DNA of 49,944 bases from Peptoniphilaceae bacterium AM52-5BH (GTDB lineage Bacteria > Bacillota > Clostridia > Tissierellales > Peptoniphilaceae). The notes below the pieces were generated by a model. That model was given only the letters and a program-made list of their open reading frames with translations, did no database searches and was not told where the DNA came from. Positions 38,230 to 48,617 of this stretch are shown here, piece by piece. The stretch lies in the NCBI GenBank assembly GCA_027669155.1, contig JAQEDR010000020.1, forward strand, positions 1-49,944, in the 5' to 3' direction. The translations under genes and the position numbers were made by a program. Each line of letters starts with the position of its first letter. Position 1 is the first letter of the stretch.

Positions 38230-38296
38230 AGAGCTGTTTAAGAAGGAAAATTTTTCTTATTTATTAAAAGCAAATTTCTTTCTTACTAACAGCTCT
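38230..38296. terminator. Long hairpin between the convergent mazF and murC genes
   Basis: AGAGCTGTT and AACAGCTCT are perfect arms. The A/T-rich interior (AAGAAGGAAAATTT against AAATTTCTTTCTT) can extend the stem with mismatches. The T-runs are short on both sides, so it is a plausible but weak bidirectional terminator. Confidence 0.65.
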
Positions 38297-38311
38297 GTTT
38301 AAATACAATAT

Positions 38312-39700
38312 TTACTTATCTTCAACAATCATTCTCGCCAAAACATCAGGATTACCACAACCTGTTGTGAGAACTAAGTCATCTTTTTTAATTTCCTTAT
38401 AAATATAATCTCTACAATCTTCAAACTCACCAATATATTTTGCGTTTATTCCCTTTTTTACTAAAGCTTCAACAACATCTTTTGAATGTATGCTTGGATC
38501 AAACTTTTCTCTTGCAGCATAAATATCGGTAATAATAACTTCATCACTAGAATCGAAGCAAGTCAAGAAATCATCGAATAGAGACTTAGTCCTACTGTAG
38601 GTGTGAGGTTGCCATACACAAATAAGACGTCCCTTAGTATGCTCTTTTAAGGCGTCTAAGGTAACTTTTATCTCTGAAGGATGGTGACCATAATCAGTCA
38701 TAATTGTAGCATCATCAACCTTACCTATGATTTGCATTCTCCTATCGAGTCCCTCGTATTTTCGAATATTTTTCCTAATGGTTTCAACATCAATGCCATT
38801 TTCGTAAGTGGCAATAATAGAGGCCATAGCATTATTTATATTATGTCTTCCAATTACACCTAATTCGAAGTGTTCTATGTCACCATTTCTCATCCTTAAG
38901 TCAAAGTTTGGTCTACCAATTTCGTCAAACTTTATATTGAAGGCACAATAGTAAGCTTCTTCGTTTTCTTGCGCATAAGTTATTAACTTTCCTTTTACAG
39001 AATCGAAAATTAATCTATTGTTTTCTTCATTTAAGTTGGTAATAGTAATTGAGTTTTCATCTTGGTTAGATAAATACTCTCTGAATGTATCTACAATATC
39101 ATCTAGGTCCTTGTAATAGTCTAGGTGGTCTTCGTCTATATTTAATACTATTAATGTCTGAGGATAATAATATCTAATGTTACCCTTATATTCGCAAGCC
39201 TCTGTTACTAGGTATTCTTCACTACCAACCCTAACATTACCCTTCATTTCATCTAATTCACCACCGAGCAGGATAGTAGCGTCTTTATCTGAGTGTATTA
39301 AAATCTTAGATATCATAGAAGTTGTAGTTGACTTACCGTGAGATCCAGATACTGCAATAGAATTTTTATAATTTCTCATCAAGGCTCCTAGAAAAACTCC
39401 TCTTGTAACAACAGGTACATTAAGTTTCTTAGCAGCTATTAACTCTTCGTTATCATCTAAGATGGCATCTGTATAGACAACTAGGTCAGGATTAGTGATA
39501 TTTTCCTTCTTTTGCCCGATTGAAATCTTTACTCCAAGTTCCCTCAAGTGATTAATAATCTTACTATCTGATCTGTCTGAACCAGAAACATCATATCCTT
39601 TAGCCAAAAGCAATTGAGCGAGTCCGCTCATTGATATTCCGCCCACTCCAATAAAATGAACGTATTTAAAATCATGTCTATCTAAATCAAATTTAAACAT
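38312..39700 (-). CDS. murC: UDP-N-acetylmuramate-L-alanine ligase
   Basis: This 462-residue cytoplasmic ligase adds L-Ala to UDP-MurNAc, the first amino acid of the peptidoglycan stem. The N-terminal HFIGVGGISMSGLAQLLL binds UDP-MurNAc. The ATP loop is SGSHGKSTTTSMISK (near residue 115). Later motifs are EACEYKG, NIDEDHLDYY and TDYGHHPSEIK. It is transcribed alone on the minus strand with AAGGAG ahead of the start and an extended -10 (TGGTATAAT) upstream. Confidence 0.96.
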   Translation of the reverse strand: MFKFDLDRHDFKYVHFIGVGGISMSGLAQLLLAKGYDVSGSDRSDSKIINHLRELGVKISIGQKKENITNPDLVVYTDAILDDNEELIAAKKLNVPVVTRGVFLGALMRNYKNSIAVSGSHGKSTTTSMISKILIHSDKDATILLGGELDEMKGNVRVGSEEYLVTEACEYKGNIRYYYPQTLIVLNIDEDHLDYYKDLDDIVDTFREYLSNQDENSITITNLNEENNRLIFDSVKGKLITYAQENEEAYYCAFNIKFDEIGRPNFDLRMRNGDIEHFELGVIGRHNINNAMASIIATYENGIDVETIRKNIRKYEGLDRRMQIIGKVDDATIMTDYGHHPSEIKVTLDALKEHTKGRLICVWQPHTYSRTKSLFDDFLTCFDSSDEVIITDIYAAREKFDPSIHSKDVVEALVKKGINAKYIGEFEDCRDYIYKEIKKDDLVLTTGCGNPDVLARMIVEDK

Positions 39701-39744
39701 ATATTCTCCTTAGTAATTAGTCTATATACCTTATGGGTGTTTTT

Positions 39745-39750
39745 ATTATA
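39745..39750 (-). promoter_or_regulatory. Extended -10 element of the murC promoter
   Basis: TGGTATAAT on the minus strand contains the TG extension and a perfect -10 box, about 45 bases upstream of the murC start. No good -35 box at 17 bp is visible, as is common for extended -10 promoters. Confidence 0.65.
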
Positions 39751-39836
39751 CCATATTTATATAATAAAGTGAGTCAAGTGATATTATTAATTGATTAGAA
39801 CTTAGCTAAAAGTATATTAATAACAAAGGAGAGAAT

Positions 39837-40286
39837 ATGAAATATGTAATAGGTAATGACCATGGAGGTCTTGAATTAGAAGAAGTTGTAAAGGACGAAT
39901 TAGAAAAGCTTGGCCATGAGGTATATCATGTAGGAGCTTACGATAGTGAGTCTGTAGATTATAGCGATTATGCAAAAAAAGCATGCACAGAGGTGGTTGA
40001 AGGAAGAGCTGATTTTGCCATATTAATTTGTGGAACTGGACTTGGCATGAGTATTTCAGCAAATAAAATTAAGGGTATTAGGGCGGCGTGTGTTTCTGAA
40101 GCTTACTCAGCGAGAATGAGTAGGGCACATAATAATGCCAATACCTTATGTATAGGAGCTCGTGTTATTGGATCTGAAACATGCAGAATGATTGTAGATG
40201 AGTTTGTAAATACAGAATTTGAAGGCGGTAGACATCAAAGAAGAGTAGATAAGATTATGGATATAGAGAATTCTAATAAAGCCTAG
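39837..40286 (+). CDS. rpiB: Ribose-5-phosphate isomerase B
   Basis: This 149-residue isomerase interconverts ribose 5-phosphate and ribulose 5-phosphate in the pentose phosphate pathway. The N-terminal VIGNDHGGLELEE holds the substrate-binding Asp-His pair. The catalytic Cys and anion loop are in LICGTGLGMSISANK, and RAHNNANTLCIGARVIG is typical. A GGAG site precedes the start. It leads a block of ribose, purine and PRPP genes (deoD and prs follow). Confidence 0.95.
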   Translation: MKYVIGNDHGGLELEEVVKDELEKLGHEVYHVGAYDSESVDYSDYAKKACTEVVEGRADFAILICGTGLGMSISANKIKGIRAACVSEAYSARMSRAHNNANTLCIGARVIGSETCRMIVDEFVNTEFEGGRHQRRVDKIMDIENSNKA

Positions 40287-40352
40287 TATCTTGTTTTAAA
40301 TTTTCAGAAAAAATGTTATTATATTAGTGAGAATATTTTAAAGGAGAGAAAT

Positions 40353-41072
40353 TTGAGTATACCTACACCACATATATCAGCAACAAGTGCTGATCAAATT
40401 GCAAAGACTGTATTGATGCCAGGAGATCCTCTTAGAGCAAAATATATTGCAGATAATTTTCTAACAGATGTTACTCAGTTTAACGAAACTCGAGGAATGC
40501 TTGGATATACAGGCTACTACAAGGGAAAAAGAGTTTCTGTTATGGGAAGTGGAATGGGAATTCCATCTTCTATGATTTATTACAACGAGTTATTTCAATT
40601 CTACGATGTAGACACAATTATTAGAGTCGGAACTGCCGGATCCATGCAAAAAAACGTGAAGCTTCATGACATAGTAATTGCTTCATCTGCATGTTCTGAA
40701 TCGTCAATCAACGATAATTTATTTGGAAACATACATTTTTCATCAACACCAGATTTTGACTTATTATTACAAGCCTATGAAAAATCAAATGAATTAGGCT
40801 ATACTACCCACTGTGGACAAGTTCACTCATCAGACCAATTCTACAATGATATGCCAAAGGAAGTTTTTGAAAATCTTCAAAAATATGGCGTTTTGTGTGT
40901 AGAAATGGAATCATATGGACTTTTTATGGCAGCTAGAAAACATGGCAAGAGAGGCCTTGGAATATTTACAATAAGTGATTCACTTATCGAAAATGTTGCA
41001 GATAGCGCAGAAAACAGACAAACATCTTATACAAATATGATGGAACTTGCTCTTGAAGTAGCACCGGAATAA
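40353..41072 (+). CDS. deoD: Purine nucleoside phosphorylase, DeoD type
   Basis: This 239-residue enzyme phosphorolyses purine (deoxy)ribonucleosides to base and (deoxy)ribose 1-phosphate. IPTPHISA near the start, VLMPGDPLRAKYIA with the phosphate-binding Arg, GSGMGIPS, RVGTAGS and VEMESYGLF are DeoD signatures; the late Asp in ISDSL is the catalytic acid. The start is TTG, supported by AAGGAG at good spacing and the family N-terminus. It is 3 bp before glmU. Confidence 0.95.
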   Translation: MSIPTPHISATSADQIAKTVLMPGDPLRAKYIADNFLTDVTQFNETRGMLGYTGYYKGKRVSVMGSGMGIPSSMIYYNELFQFYDVDTIIRVGTAGSMQKNVKLHDIVIASSACSESSINDNLFGNIHFSSTPDFDLLLQAYEKSNELGYTTHCGQVHSSDQFYNDMPKEVFENLQKYGVLCVEMESYGLFMAARKHGKRGLGIFTISDSLIENVADSAENRQTSYTNMMELALEVAPE

Positions 41073-41075
41073 TAT

Positions 41076-42470
41076 ATGTTAAAAGTAATAATAATGGCAG
41101 CAGGTGAAGGAACTAGGATGAAATCATCTACAAGCAAGGTCCTTCACAAGTTACTTAACAAAGAAATACTTAGATACGTTTATGATGCAAGTAAGTTGGA
41201 AAATTCTGAAACTATCATAATTTCAGGTAAGAATAAAGAAGCTATCAGTGAAATGTTCGATTCATGTAGGATAATCGAACAGAAAATCGGTCCGGAATTC
41301 CCTTATGGTACTGGATATGCTGTAAGCTTATGTAGCGATTATATAGAAGATGATGATGAGGTACTTGTATTAAATGGTGACATACCACTTATAACTAAGA
41401 AAGCACTTGAAGATTTCGTAAATAGACATATTGAAAACAATGCAAGTGTATCTGTATTATCAACCACAGTTACAGATCCAACTGGATATGGAAGAATAAT
41501 AAGGGATAAAAACGAAAACTTTTTGCAAATTACAGAGCACAGGGATCTAAAAGATGAGCAATTAGATATTGCTGAAATAAATACAGGCATATATATTTTT
41601 AATGGAGCTTCTCTTAAGAGTGCTCTTAAAGAAATAGATACAGATAATGACCAGAACGAATTATACTTAACCGATTGCATCGAAATTCTTCATGGTAAAA
41701 ATGAAAAATCAATGGCTTTTATGAATGAAGACGCTGACTTGTTCTATGGAATAAACAATAAAAAGGAACTTGCAGAGGCAGGTAGAATTCTTAGACAAAG
41801 AGTAAACGAAGAATATATGCTTGATGGTGTAATAATCGAAACACCTGACATAGTTACGATTGAACCTGGAGTAAAAATTGGTCAAGACACGGTGATATCA
41901 GGAAATGTTAAAATTCTAGGAGACACTGAGATTGGCTCTAATTGTGTTATTGAGGGTTCTTCTAGAATTGAAAATTCGAAAATTTACGATAATGTGAGAA
42001 TTGATAATTCTGTAATAGAAAAATCCATCATGGAAGAATCTAGCAACATTGGACCTTTTTCACATCTAAGACCAAAGGCACATTTGGGTAAGAATGTTCA
42101 CATCGGCAATTTTGTAGAAGTTAAGAATGCTAGCATGGGCGATGGTTGCAAGGCAGGTCACTTGGCTTATATCGGCGATTGTGATCTTGGAAAAGACATT
42201 AATATTGGTTGTGGCGTGATTTTTGTTAACTATGATGGTAAATTTAAACATAGGTCTGTAGTTGGAGATGGTGCTTTTATAGGATCAAATTCTAATATAG
42301 TAGCACCAGTAAACATTGCTTCTGAAGGATATGTAGCAGCAGGATCTACTATCACCAAAGATATTGATAAGGGAGAGCTATCAATAGAAAGAGCAGAGCA
42401 AAAAAACATTGCAGGCTATGTAGATAAAAAGAAAAAAAGAGATCAAGAAAAGTTAAAGGAGAGAAAATGA
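41076..42470 (+). CDS. glmU: Bifunctional UDP-N-acetylglucosamine pyrophosphorylase / glucosamine-1-phosphate acetyltransferase
   Basis: This 464-residue enzyme makes UDP-GlcNAc for peptidoglycan. The N-terminal uridyltransferase (about 1-225) has IIMAAGEGTRMKSS and the Lys-containing SKVLHKL. A linker leads to a left-handed beta-helix of hexapeptide repeats (about 250-440), with the acetyltransferase residues in GPFSHLRPKAHLG and NYDGKFKHRS. The ribosome site is weak, but the start gives the normal N-terminus. The stop overlaps prs (ATGA). Confidence 0.96.
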   Translation: MLKVIIMAAGEGTRMKSSTSKVLHKLLNKEILRYVYDASKLENSETIIISGKNKEAISEMFDSCRIIEQKIGPEFPYGTGYAVSLCSDYIEDDDEVLVLNGDIPLITKKALEDFVNRHIENNASVSVLSTTVTDPTGYGRIIRDKNENFLQITEHRDLKDEQLDIAEINTGIYIFNGASLKSALKEIDTDNDQNELYLTDCIEILHGKNEKSMAFMNEDADLFYGINNKKELAEAGRILRQRVNEEYMLDGVIIETPDIVTIEPGVKIGQDTVISGNVKILGDTEIGSNCVIEGSSRIENSKIYDNVRIDNSVIEKSIMEESSNIGPFSHLRPKAHLGKNVHIGNFVEVKNASMGDGCKAGHLAYIGDCDLGKDINIGCGVIFVNYDGKFKHRSVVGDGAFIGSNSNIVAPVNIASEGYVAAGSTITKDIDKGELSIERAEQKNIAGYVDKKKKRDQEKLKERK

Positions 42471-43456
42471 CATCAAACTGTAATAGAGGCTCATATATTC
42501 AAAGAGGGGAATTGAAGCTTTTAACAGGAAACTCAAATAGGAAACTCGCTGAAAGTGTAGCTAAACATCTAGGAGTTAAACTAACTGAAGCAGATATCGA
42601 AAAATTTAAAGATGGAGAGATTTCTATCAAAATAAATGAATCAATCAGAGGTAAGGATGTTTTTATAATGCAACCAACCTCTAATCCAACCAATGACAAT
42701 TTGATGGAATTACTTATTATGATTGATGCTTGTAGAAGAGCATCTGCAGGATACGTAAATGCGATTATTCCTTATTACGGATATGCTAGACAAGATAGAA
42801 AGACTAGGGGTCGTGAGCCAATTACTGCGAAGCTTGTAGCAAATCTGCTTACAGTAGCAGGAGCTGATAGAGTTATCACAATGGACCTTCATGCTGGTCA
42901 AATCCAAGGATATTTTGATATACCTGTTGACCATTTCTCTGCTATAAGACATCTTTCAACTCATTTTAAGGATATTGCTTATGATAGGCCAGATGAATTT
43001 GTAGTAGTAAGCCCTGATCTAGGAGGGGTTAGAAGAGCAAGAGAGTTTGCGGATTATCTAAAACTACCTATAGCTATAATCGAGAAGAGAAGACCAAAGC
43101 CAAATGTTTCCGAAGTTATGTCAGTTATTGGAGACTTTAAGGGTAAACACGCAATCATTGTAGATGACATGATTGACACAGCTGGAACCATAACAAATGC
43201 TGGTGACTTCTTGATTAACAGTGGTGCAAAAGACGTTTATCTTGTGGCTACTCACGGTGTATTTAGTGGAGATGCAATTGATAAAATCAATAAATCTAAT
43301 GTAAAAGAAGTAGTAATCACTGACACTATTGCCTTAAGCGAAGATAAGAAAATTGATAAGATAACTCAAATGTCTATTGCTCCTTTATTATCAGAAGCAA
43401 TTCACAGAATTAATACTTATGAATCAATAAGCGGACTATTCGTGGACGGTAGATAA
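42467..43456 (+). CDS. prs: Ribose-phosphate pyrophosphokinase (PRPP synthetase)
   Basis: This 329-residue enzyme makes PRPP from ribose 5-phosphate and ATP, feeding nucleotide synthesis and salvage (including Apt above). The ATP flexible-loop block is YGYARQDRKTRGREPITAK and the metal site RVITMDLHAGQIQGYFDIPVDH. The PRPP-binding loop is IVDDMIDTAGT. It has about a dozen extra residues at the N-terminus compared with short forms. The AAAGGAG site supports the start. It overlaps glmU by 4 bp and pth by 1 bp. Confidence 0.96.
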   Translation: MTSNCNRGSYIQRGELKLLTGNSNRKLAESVAKHLGVKLTEADIEKFKDGEISIKINESIRGKDVFIMQPTSNPTNDNLMELLIMIDACRRASAGYVNAIIPYYGYARQDRKTRGREPITAKLVANLLTVAGADRVITMDLHAGQIQGYFDIPVDHFSAIRHLSTHFKDIAYDRPDEFVVVSPDLGGVRRAREFADYLKLPIAIIEKRRPKPNVSEVMSVIGDFKGKHAIIVDDMIDTAGTITNAGDFLINSGAKDVYLVATHGVFSGDAIDKINKSNVKEVVITDTIALSEDKKIDKITQMSIAPLLSEAIHRINTYESISGLFVDGR

Positions 43457-44043
43457 TGTATTATATCGTAGGATTAGGCAATCCTGGATTAAAATACGAA
43501 AATACAAGACATAATGTTGGTTTTTTGACGATTGATTATCTTGCTAGAAAACATAATATTGATGTCAGAAAATCTAAATTTAAATCACTTTATGGCCAGG
43601 GAACAATTTCTGGCCATAAAGTTATGCTTGTAAAACCACAAACATATATGAATAATTCAGGAGAAGCTGTCAGAGACTTAAAGAATTTCTATAAATTTGA
43701 TACTGACAAGTTAATCGTTATTTACGACGATATAGATATAGATTTTGGAAGTATAAGAATTAGAAAGAAAGGATCTGCTGGGACTCATAATGGAATGAAG
43801 TCCATTATTTATCAAATCCAAGATGACTCTTTCCCTAGAATTAAGATAGCAGTAGGAAAGAAACCGGAATATATGGATTTGGCAAACTTTGTACTTAGCG
43901 GATTTAGCGAAAAAGAAGCAGAAGTAATACGAAAAGAAATTGATATAGCTAGCAAGTCTATCGAAACTTTAATAGAAGAAAATATAGATAAGTCAATGAA
44001 TCTGTACAATTCTGTTAGATTATTGGAAGATATTGATGAATAA
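43456..44043 (+). CDS. pth: Peptidyl-tRNA hydrolase
   Basis: This 195-residue enzyme frees tRNA from peptidyl-tRNA dropped by the ribosome. Family motifs are GLGNPGLKYENTRHNVGF with the catalytic His20 in TRHNVGF, KPQTYMNNSGEAV, IVIYDDIDIDFG and GTHNGMKS. The start overlaps prs (TAATG). In Bacillus ctc (ribosomal L25) lies between prs and pth; it is absent here. The end overlaps mfd. Confidence 0.96.
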   Translation: MYYIVGLGNPGLKYENTRHNVGFLTIDYLARKHNIDVRKSKFKSLYGQGTISGHKVMLVKPQTYMNNSGEAVRDLKNFYKFDTDKLIVIYDDIDIDFGSIRIRKKGSAGTHNGMKSIIYQIQDDSFPRIKIAVGKKPEYMDLANFVLSGFSEKEAEVIRKEIDIASKSIETLIEENIDKSMNLYNSVRLLEDIDE

Positions 44044-47000
44044 ATTATTAGAAAATATCAACTCTTTAGATCAGATTAAGCAAATAGAAAATAATTTAGA
44101 TGATTACTCACCTATATATTTGTCAGGACTAACTGATGGTTTTAAGCCTCACTTAGTCCTTGCTTTGTTTGAAAAGTATGAAGAGAATATAGTAATAATA
44201 GCTGAAAATGAAAAAAGAGCAGAGATATATCTCGATAGTATAAATGGTATCAAGGAAAATAAAGCATATTTATTTCCAAGTCTAGATATTAATTTTTACA
44301 ATATAAAATCAATAGATAATAGGAAGCTTTCTCAAAGAATGGAAGTTCTAACTAAGCTTGCTAAGAAAGATACGTTTATAGTCATAACTACTCTAGATGC
44401 AATGACAAATAAACTAAGTACTTTAGATAGATTTAACAAGTCATTTGTTAAAATAAAAGATGAAGATATTATTGACGTTAATAACTTCATAGAAAATCTC
44501 ATAAATCTTAACTATACAGCTAATTCTCTCGTAGAAAATAAAGGAGACTTTGCTAAAAGAGGTTCTATCATAGATTTCTGGCCTGTTTCATATGACAACC
44601 CTATAAGAATCGAGTTGTTCGATGATGAGGTTGATTCAATTAGAATATTTGATAAGGATAGTCAAAGAACAATCCAAAAGATTTCTGAAGCAGAAATTAG
44701 CCCTGTTACTGAACTTATATACTCAAAAGAAGATTATGATAAGGCTATTAAGAATATTAATCGTGAAATAGAGGCTTTAGAGAAGGAATCTAGTGATATT
44801 AGTAGGCAAAAACTCATCGATAAATATAAGCAAATTACAAGCTTTATTGAAGAGAGTATGTATGTAAGTAATATTGATCTCGTTAATCCTTACCGAAAGG
44901 ATAACTATTCTAGTTTCTTAGATTATATGCCTAAGAGCAGCTTAGTATTTTTTGACGATGTTGCTAGAGTGCTAGAAAATTATGATAACTTTTATGATAA
45001 TTTCCTTGAAGACTTGAGTCTTCAAATGGAAAATAACGAAGTTTTCAGATCTTTTGAACAAGCAAGAATTCCTATTGATGATATATATGGACGAATAGCT
45101 AACTTTAGATTAGTGAATCTAACATCTATTCTAAAAAAATCAAAACTATTCAACCCTAGAAAGATCATAGAGCTAAAAACAATAGAATCTGAAAATTTTA
45201 ATCGAAGAGTTGATTATTTCATAGATAGGACAATAGAGCTTGCAAATAGTGGCAAAAAGGTATTAATACTCGAAGGGAACGAAAAAACAGCTTCTCAGCT
45301 GATAGAGGCCTATTTAGAAAAAGATTTTACAAAAGTTTCAAAAGTAGAAATTGGCGAAAACTTCGATAAAATACCCATACAAATTGCAAACTCTGCAAGT
45401 AGCAGTGGATATTACATTTATGATTTAGACTTTTACGTTTTTACCCATAAGGAAATTTATGGTAGCGAAAGAAAGGCTCGCAAGAGAAAATCTAAAAATA
45501 AGACTTCATCTAGGGATATTATCAATTATTCCGACCTTGATATAGGAGACTATGTTGTTCATGAAAATAATGGTATCGGTATATATAAGGGTCTTGAGAA
45601 AATTGAAGTAAATAATATTGAAAAAGACTTTATTGTCATCGAATATCGAGGAACAGATAAACTCTTCGTACCAGTAGATCAGATGAACCTCATAAGTAAG
45701 TATATAGGTAGCAGGGGAGAGAGCCCAAAGCTTTCTTCCTTGGGAACTCAAACCTGGCAAAAAGCTAAGGCAAGAGCTAAAAAGGCAGTTGATGAGATAG
45801 CGGATGATTTAGTAGAATTGTATGCTAAAAGATCAAAGATTAAGGGACACGCGTTTTCGAAAGATACTACTTGGCAAAATGAGTTTGAAAATTCTTTTCC
45901 TTATGAGGAAACTTATTCTCAAATAAGATCTATAGAAGAGATAAAAAATGATATGGAATCTGATAAACCAATGGATAGACTTCTTTGTGGTGATGTGGGA
46001 TTTGGTAAGACAGAAGTTGCTATAAGAGCAGCCTTTAAGGCAATTATGGATGGGTATCAAGTAGCCTTTCTAGTTCCTACAACACTACTTGCAAATCAAC
46101 ATTATGAAACTATAAAAAAGCGTTTTGATAAGTTTCCTGTAAACGTACAAGTAATCTCAAGATTTAACCCAGCTTCTAAAAATAAGCTGATAATTAAGGA
46201 GTTAAAGGCAGGAAAGGTTGATTTGATCATTGGAACCCACAGATTGCTCTCTAAAGATGTTGGGTATAAAAATCTTGGCCTCTTGATTATAGATGAAGAG
46301 CAAAGATTTGGTGTCAAGCATAAGGAGAAATTAAAAGAATTAAAATCATCACTTGATGTCTTGACCTTATCTGCAACTCCGATACCAAGAACCCTTCAGA
46401 TGTCCTTATCTGGCATTCGAGATCTATCAACCCTTGATGAAGCTCCAGAAGAAAGGATGCCTGTAAATACCTATGTACTTGAATATGATAATGGAATTAT
46501 TAAACAAGCTATAGAAAGAGAATTAAACAGGAATGGCCAAGTCTACTTTGTCTATAACAGGGTTAACGATATAGAAAAACTATACAATCATCTAGTTGAC
46601 CTTGTTCCAGATGCAAATATAGCAATAATTCACGGAAGAATTAGCCCAAAGCAGATTGAAAAGACGATGCTTGAATTTATAGATGGAGAAATAGACATCC
46701 TCCTTTCTACAACCATTATTGAAACAGGGATGGATATATCTAATGTAAATACAATAATCATCTATGATTCTGATATGATGGGACTAGGGCAACTTTACCA
46801 GCTCAAAGGAAGAATTGGACGAGGAAATAGATCATCTTATGCTTATTTTACCTATAGGGCTGGAAAAATATTATCAGAAATAAGCGAAAAGAGATTAAAA
46901 TCGATAAGAGACTTCTCAGACTTTGGCTCAGGCTATAAAATAGCTATGAAAGACCTTGAATTAAGAGGGGCAGGAAATCTCTTGGGAGAGAGTCAATCAG

Positions 47001-47548
47001 GACATGTTGAAGCAATAGGATATGATCTTTATGTTAAATTCCTCCAAGAAGCAGTAGAAAAGGCTAGCGGTAAGGAAGTAGAAATCAAAGATAAATCTGA
47101 CGTATATATAGACATAAAAGTTGATGGGTACATTCCTAACTATTATATCGAAGATCAATCTCAAAAGATTGAGATATATAACAGAATTGCGAGTATTCAA
47201 AATCAAGATGATTATGATGAATTAGTCGCAGATTTAATAGATGTATATGGTGATATACCATTAATGGTCGACAATTTAATGTATATTTCATTAATAAAAT
47301 CTTTAGCAGATGAGCTATTATTTAGTGAAATTAGAGAAAAAAGCGGTAATGTAAACATATATTTCGAAAATAAGGATGCATTTAGTTTTGAGGAATTGGC
47401 AGAGATTAATCAATCATTTGAAAGGGATATGTCTCTTGATCTATCGACTAATCCAGCATTTAAAATTCCAGTATCTAGAAATAAGCTTTTAGATACCTAT
47501 GAACTATTAAAAACTATCGAAAAAGTAAGGAGTAAAAATGAAAAATAA
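44036..47548 (+). CDS. mfd: Transcription-repair coupling factor
   Basis: This 1170-residue ATPase removes stalled RNA polymerase and recruits UvrA. The order is a UvrB-homology region (about 1-330), the RNA polymerase-interacting domain ([19 protein letters not shown], about 505-560), a RecG-like translocase with Walker [13 protein letters not shown] and the box IIDEEQRFG, and a TRCF C-terminal domain (about 1010-1110). I start at ATG 44036, one codon inside the TTG at 44033. It overlaps pth by 8 bp and the next gene by 11 bp. Confidence 0.96.
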   Translation: MNKLLENINSLDQIKQIENNLDDYSPIYLSGLTDGFKPHLVLALFEKYEENIVIIAENEKRAEIYLDSINGIKENKAYLFPSLDINFYNIKSIDNRKLSQRMEVLTKLAKKDTFIVITTLDAMTNKLSTLDRFNKSFVKIKDEDIIDVNNFIENLINLNYTANSLVENKGDFAKRGSIIDFWPVSYDNPIRIELFDDEVDSIRIFDKDSQRTIQKISEAEISPVTELIYSKEDYDKAIKNINREIEALEKESSDISRQKLIDKYKQITSFIEESMYVSNIDLVNPYRKDNYSSFLDYMPKSSLVFFDDVARVLENYDNFYDNFLEDLSLQMENNEVFRSFEQARIPIDDIYGRIANFRLVNLTSILKKSKLFNPRKIIELKTIESENFNRRVDYFIDRTIELANSGKKVLILEGNEKTASQLIEAYLEKDFTKVSKVEIGENFDKIPIQIANSASSSGYYIYDLDFYVFTHKEIYGSERKARKRKSKNKTSSRDIINYSDLDIGDYVVHENNGIGIYKGLEKIEVNNIEKDFIVIEYRGTDKLFVPVDQMNLISKYIGSRGESPKLSSLGTQTWQKAKARAKKAVDEIADDLVELYAKRSKIKGHAFSKDTTWQNEFENSFPYEETYSQIRSIEEIKNDMESDKPMDRLLCGDVGFGKTEVAIRAAFKAIMDGYQVAFLVPTTLLANQHYETIKKRFDKFPVNVQVISRFNPASKNKLIIKELKAGKVDLIIGTHRLLSKDVGYKNLGLLIIDEEQRFGVKHKEKLKELKSSLDVLTLSATPIPRTLQMSLSGIRDLSTLDEAPEERMPVNTYVLEYDNGIIKQAIERELNRNGQVYFVYNRVNDIEKLYNHLVDLVPDANIAIIHGRISPKQIEKTMLEFIDGEIDILLSTTIIETGMDISNVNTIIIYDSDMMGLGQLYQLKGRIGRGNRSSYAYFTYRAGKILSEISEKRLKSIRDFSDFGSGYKIAMKDLELRGAGNLLGESQSGHVEAIGYDLYVKFLQEAVEKASGKEVEIKDKSDVYIDIKVDGYIPNYYIEDQSQKIEIYNRIASIQNQDDYDELVADLIDVYGDIPLMVDNLMYISLIKSLADELLFSEIREKSGNVNIYFENKDAFSFEELAEINQSFERDMSLDLSTNPAFKIPVSRNKLLDTYELLKTIEKVRSKNEK

Positions 47549-48617
47549 AATTATACCAGTGATGTTAATGGCTTCTTTGTTATTTGTAGGATGCAATCAA
47601 AATAAGGAGGCAGGTCAAGACGCGAATAACAAGACAGAGCAAACAGAAGAAGCAAAAGATAAAAAAAGTGAAAAACTTGATGATAAAACTGTAGCTATAG
47701 TTGATGGAGAAAAGATTAGTAAGGATGATTATAAGGACGAGCTAAGCTTCTATGCATCAATGCTTGCAAGTCAACAACAACTCAAAAATTCTATCGTAAC
47801 TATGATGGTTCAAGATAAATTAATTGCAAATGATATCAAGAAAAATGATATCAAAATCGATGATAAAGAAGTAGATGACGCTTTGATGCAATCTGTACAA
47901 AATTTTGGTGGCCAAGAGCAATTCGATAAGACTCTTGATGATTACAATATGAGTCTTGATAAATTCAAGGAAACACTCAAAAAGGACCTAATGTACAAAA
48001 AACATAGAGAATGGTTTGATTCCAACAACGAAGTAACAGACGATGAAATCAAAAAATACTTTGAAGATAATAAAGATGAATTTGAGAAAGTTGACGCTTC
48101 CCATATTTTGGTTCAAGATGAAGAAACAGCAAACGAAATAAAGGAAAAGATCGATAATGGCGAAGACTTCGCTAAACTTGCTGAAGAATACTCAACTGAT
48201 ACAGCAAGTGCTAAAAACGGTGGATCTGTAGGAGCATTTGCAAAGGGACAAATGGTTAAAGAATTTGAAGATGCTGCTTTCGCCATGAAAGAAGGTGAAG
48301 TTTCTGATCCAGTTAAGTCACAATTCGGTTACCATATCATTAAGGTTAATAAAGTAACAGATTCTTTTGAAGATTCTAAAGAAGAGATTACTAAGAAAAT
48401 CAAAGATCAAAAATATGCAGATTATATCAAGAAATTACACGAAGAGTCTAATGTAGTTACTGAAAACGCGAGTGAAGAAGACGCTAATGGTGAAGATAAA
48501 GAAACTAAAACTGAAGTAAATACAGAAGCTGAAGAAGAAAATAAAGATAAAGAAGAAAAAGTTGAAGATTCTAAAGATGAAGAAAATAATAAAGAATCTG
48601 AAAACGAGAACAAATAA
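47538..48617 (+). CDS. prsA: PrsA-like foldase lipoprotein with parvulin domain
   Basis: This 359-residue extracellular lipoprotein helps secreted proteins fold. A signal peptide ends in the lipobox LFVGC (Cys about residue 19). A SurA-like N-terminal chaperone region (about 50-175) follows, then a parvulin PPIase domain (about 185-275) with the catalytic-site His in ASHILV and the second His in FGYHIIKV. The tail (about 305-359) is a low-complexity Glu/Lys/Asn/Asp segment. It overlaps mfd by 11 bp, and its last 41 bases also encode the start of the next gene in another frame. Confidence 0.93.
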   Translation: MKNKIIPVMLMASLLFVGCNQNKEAGQDANNKTEQTEEAKDKKSEKLDDKTVAIVDGEKISKDDYKDELSFYASMLASQQQLKNSIVTMMVQDKLIANDIKKNDIKIDDKEVDDALMQSVQNFGGQEQFDKTLDDYNMSLDKFKETLKKDLMYKKHREWFDSNNEVTDDEIKKYFEDNKDEFEKVDASHILVQDEETANEIKEKIDNGEDFAKLAEEYSTDTASAKNGGSVGAFAKGQMVKEFEDAAFAMKEGEVSDPVKSQFGYHIIKVNKVTDSFEDSKEEITKKIKDQKYADYIKKLHEESNVVTENASEEDANGEDKETKTEVNTEAEEENKDKEEKVEDSKDEENNKESENENK

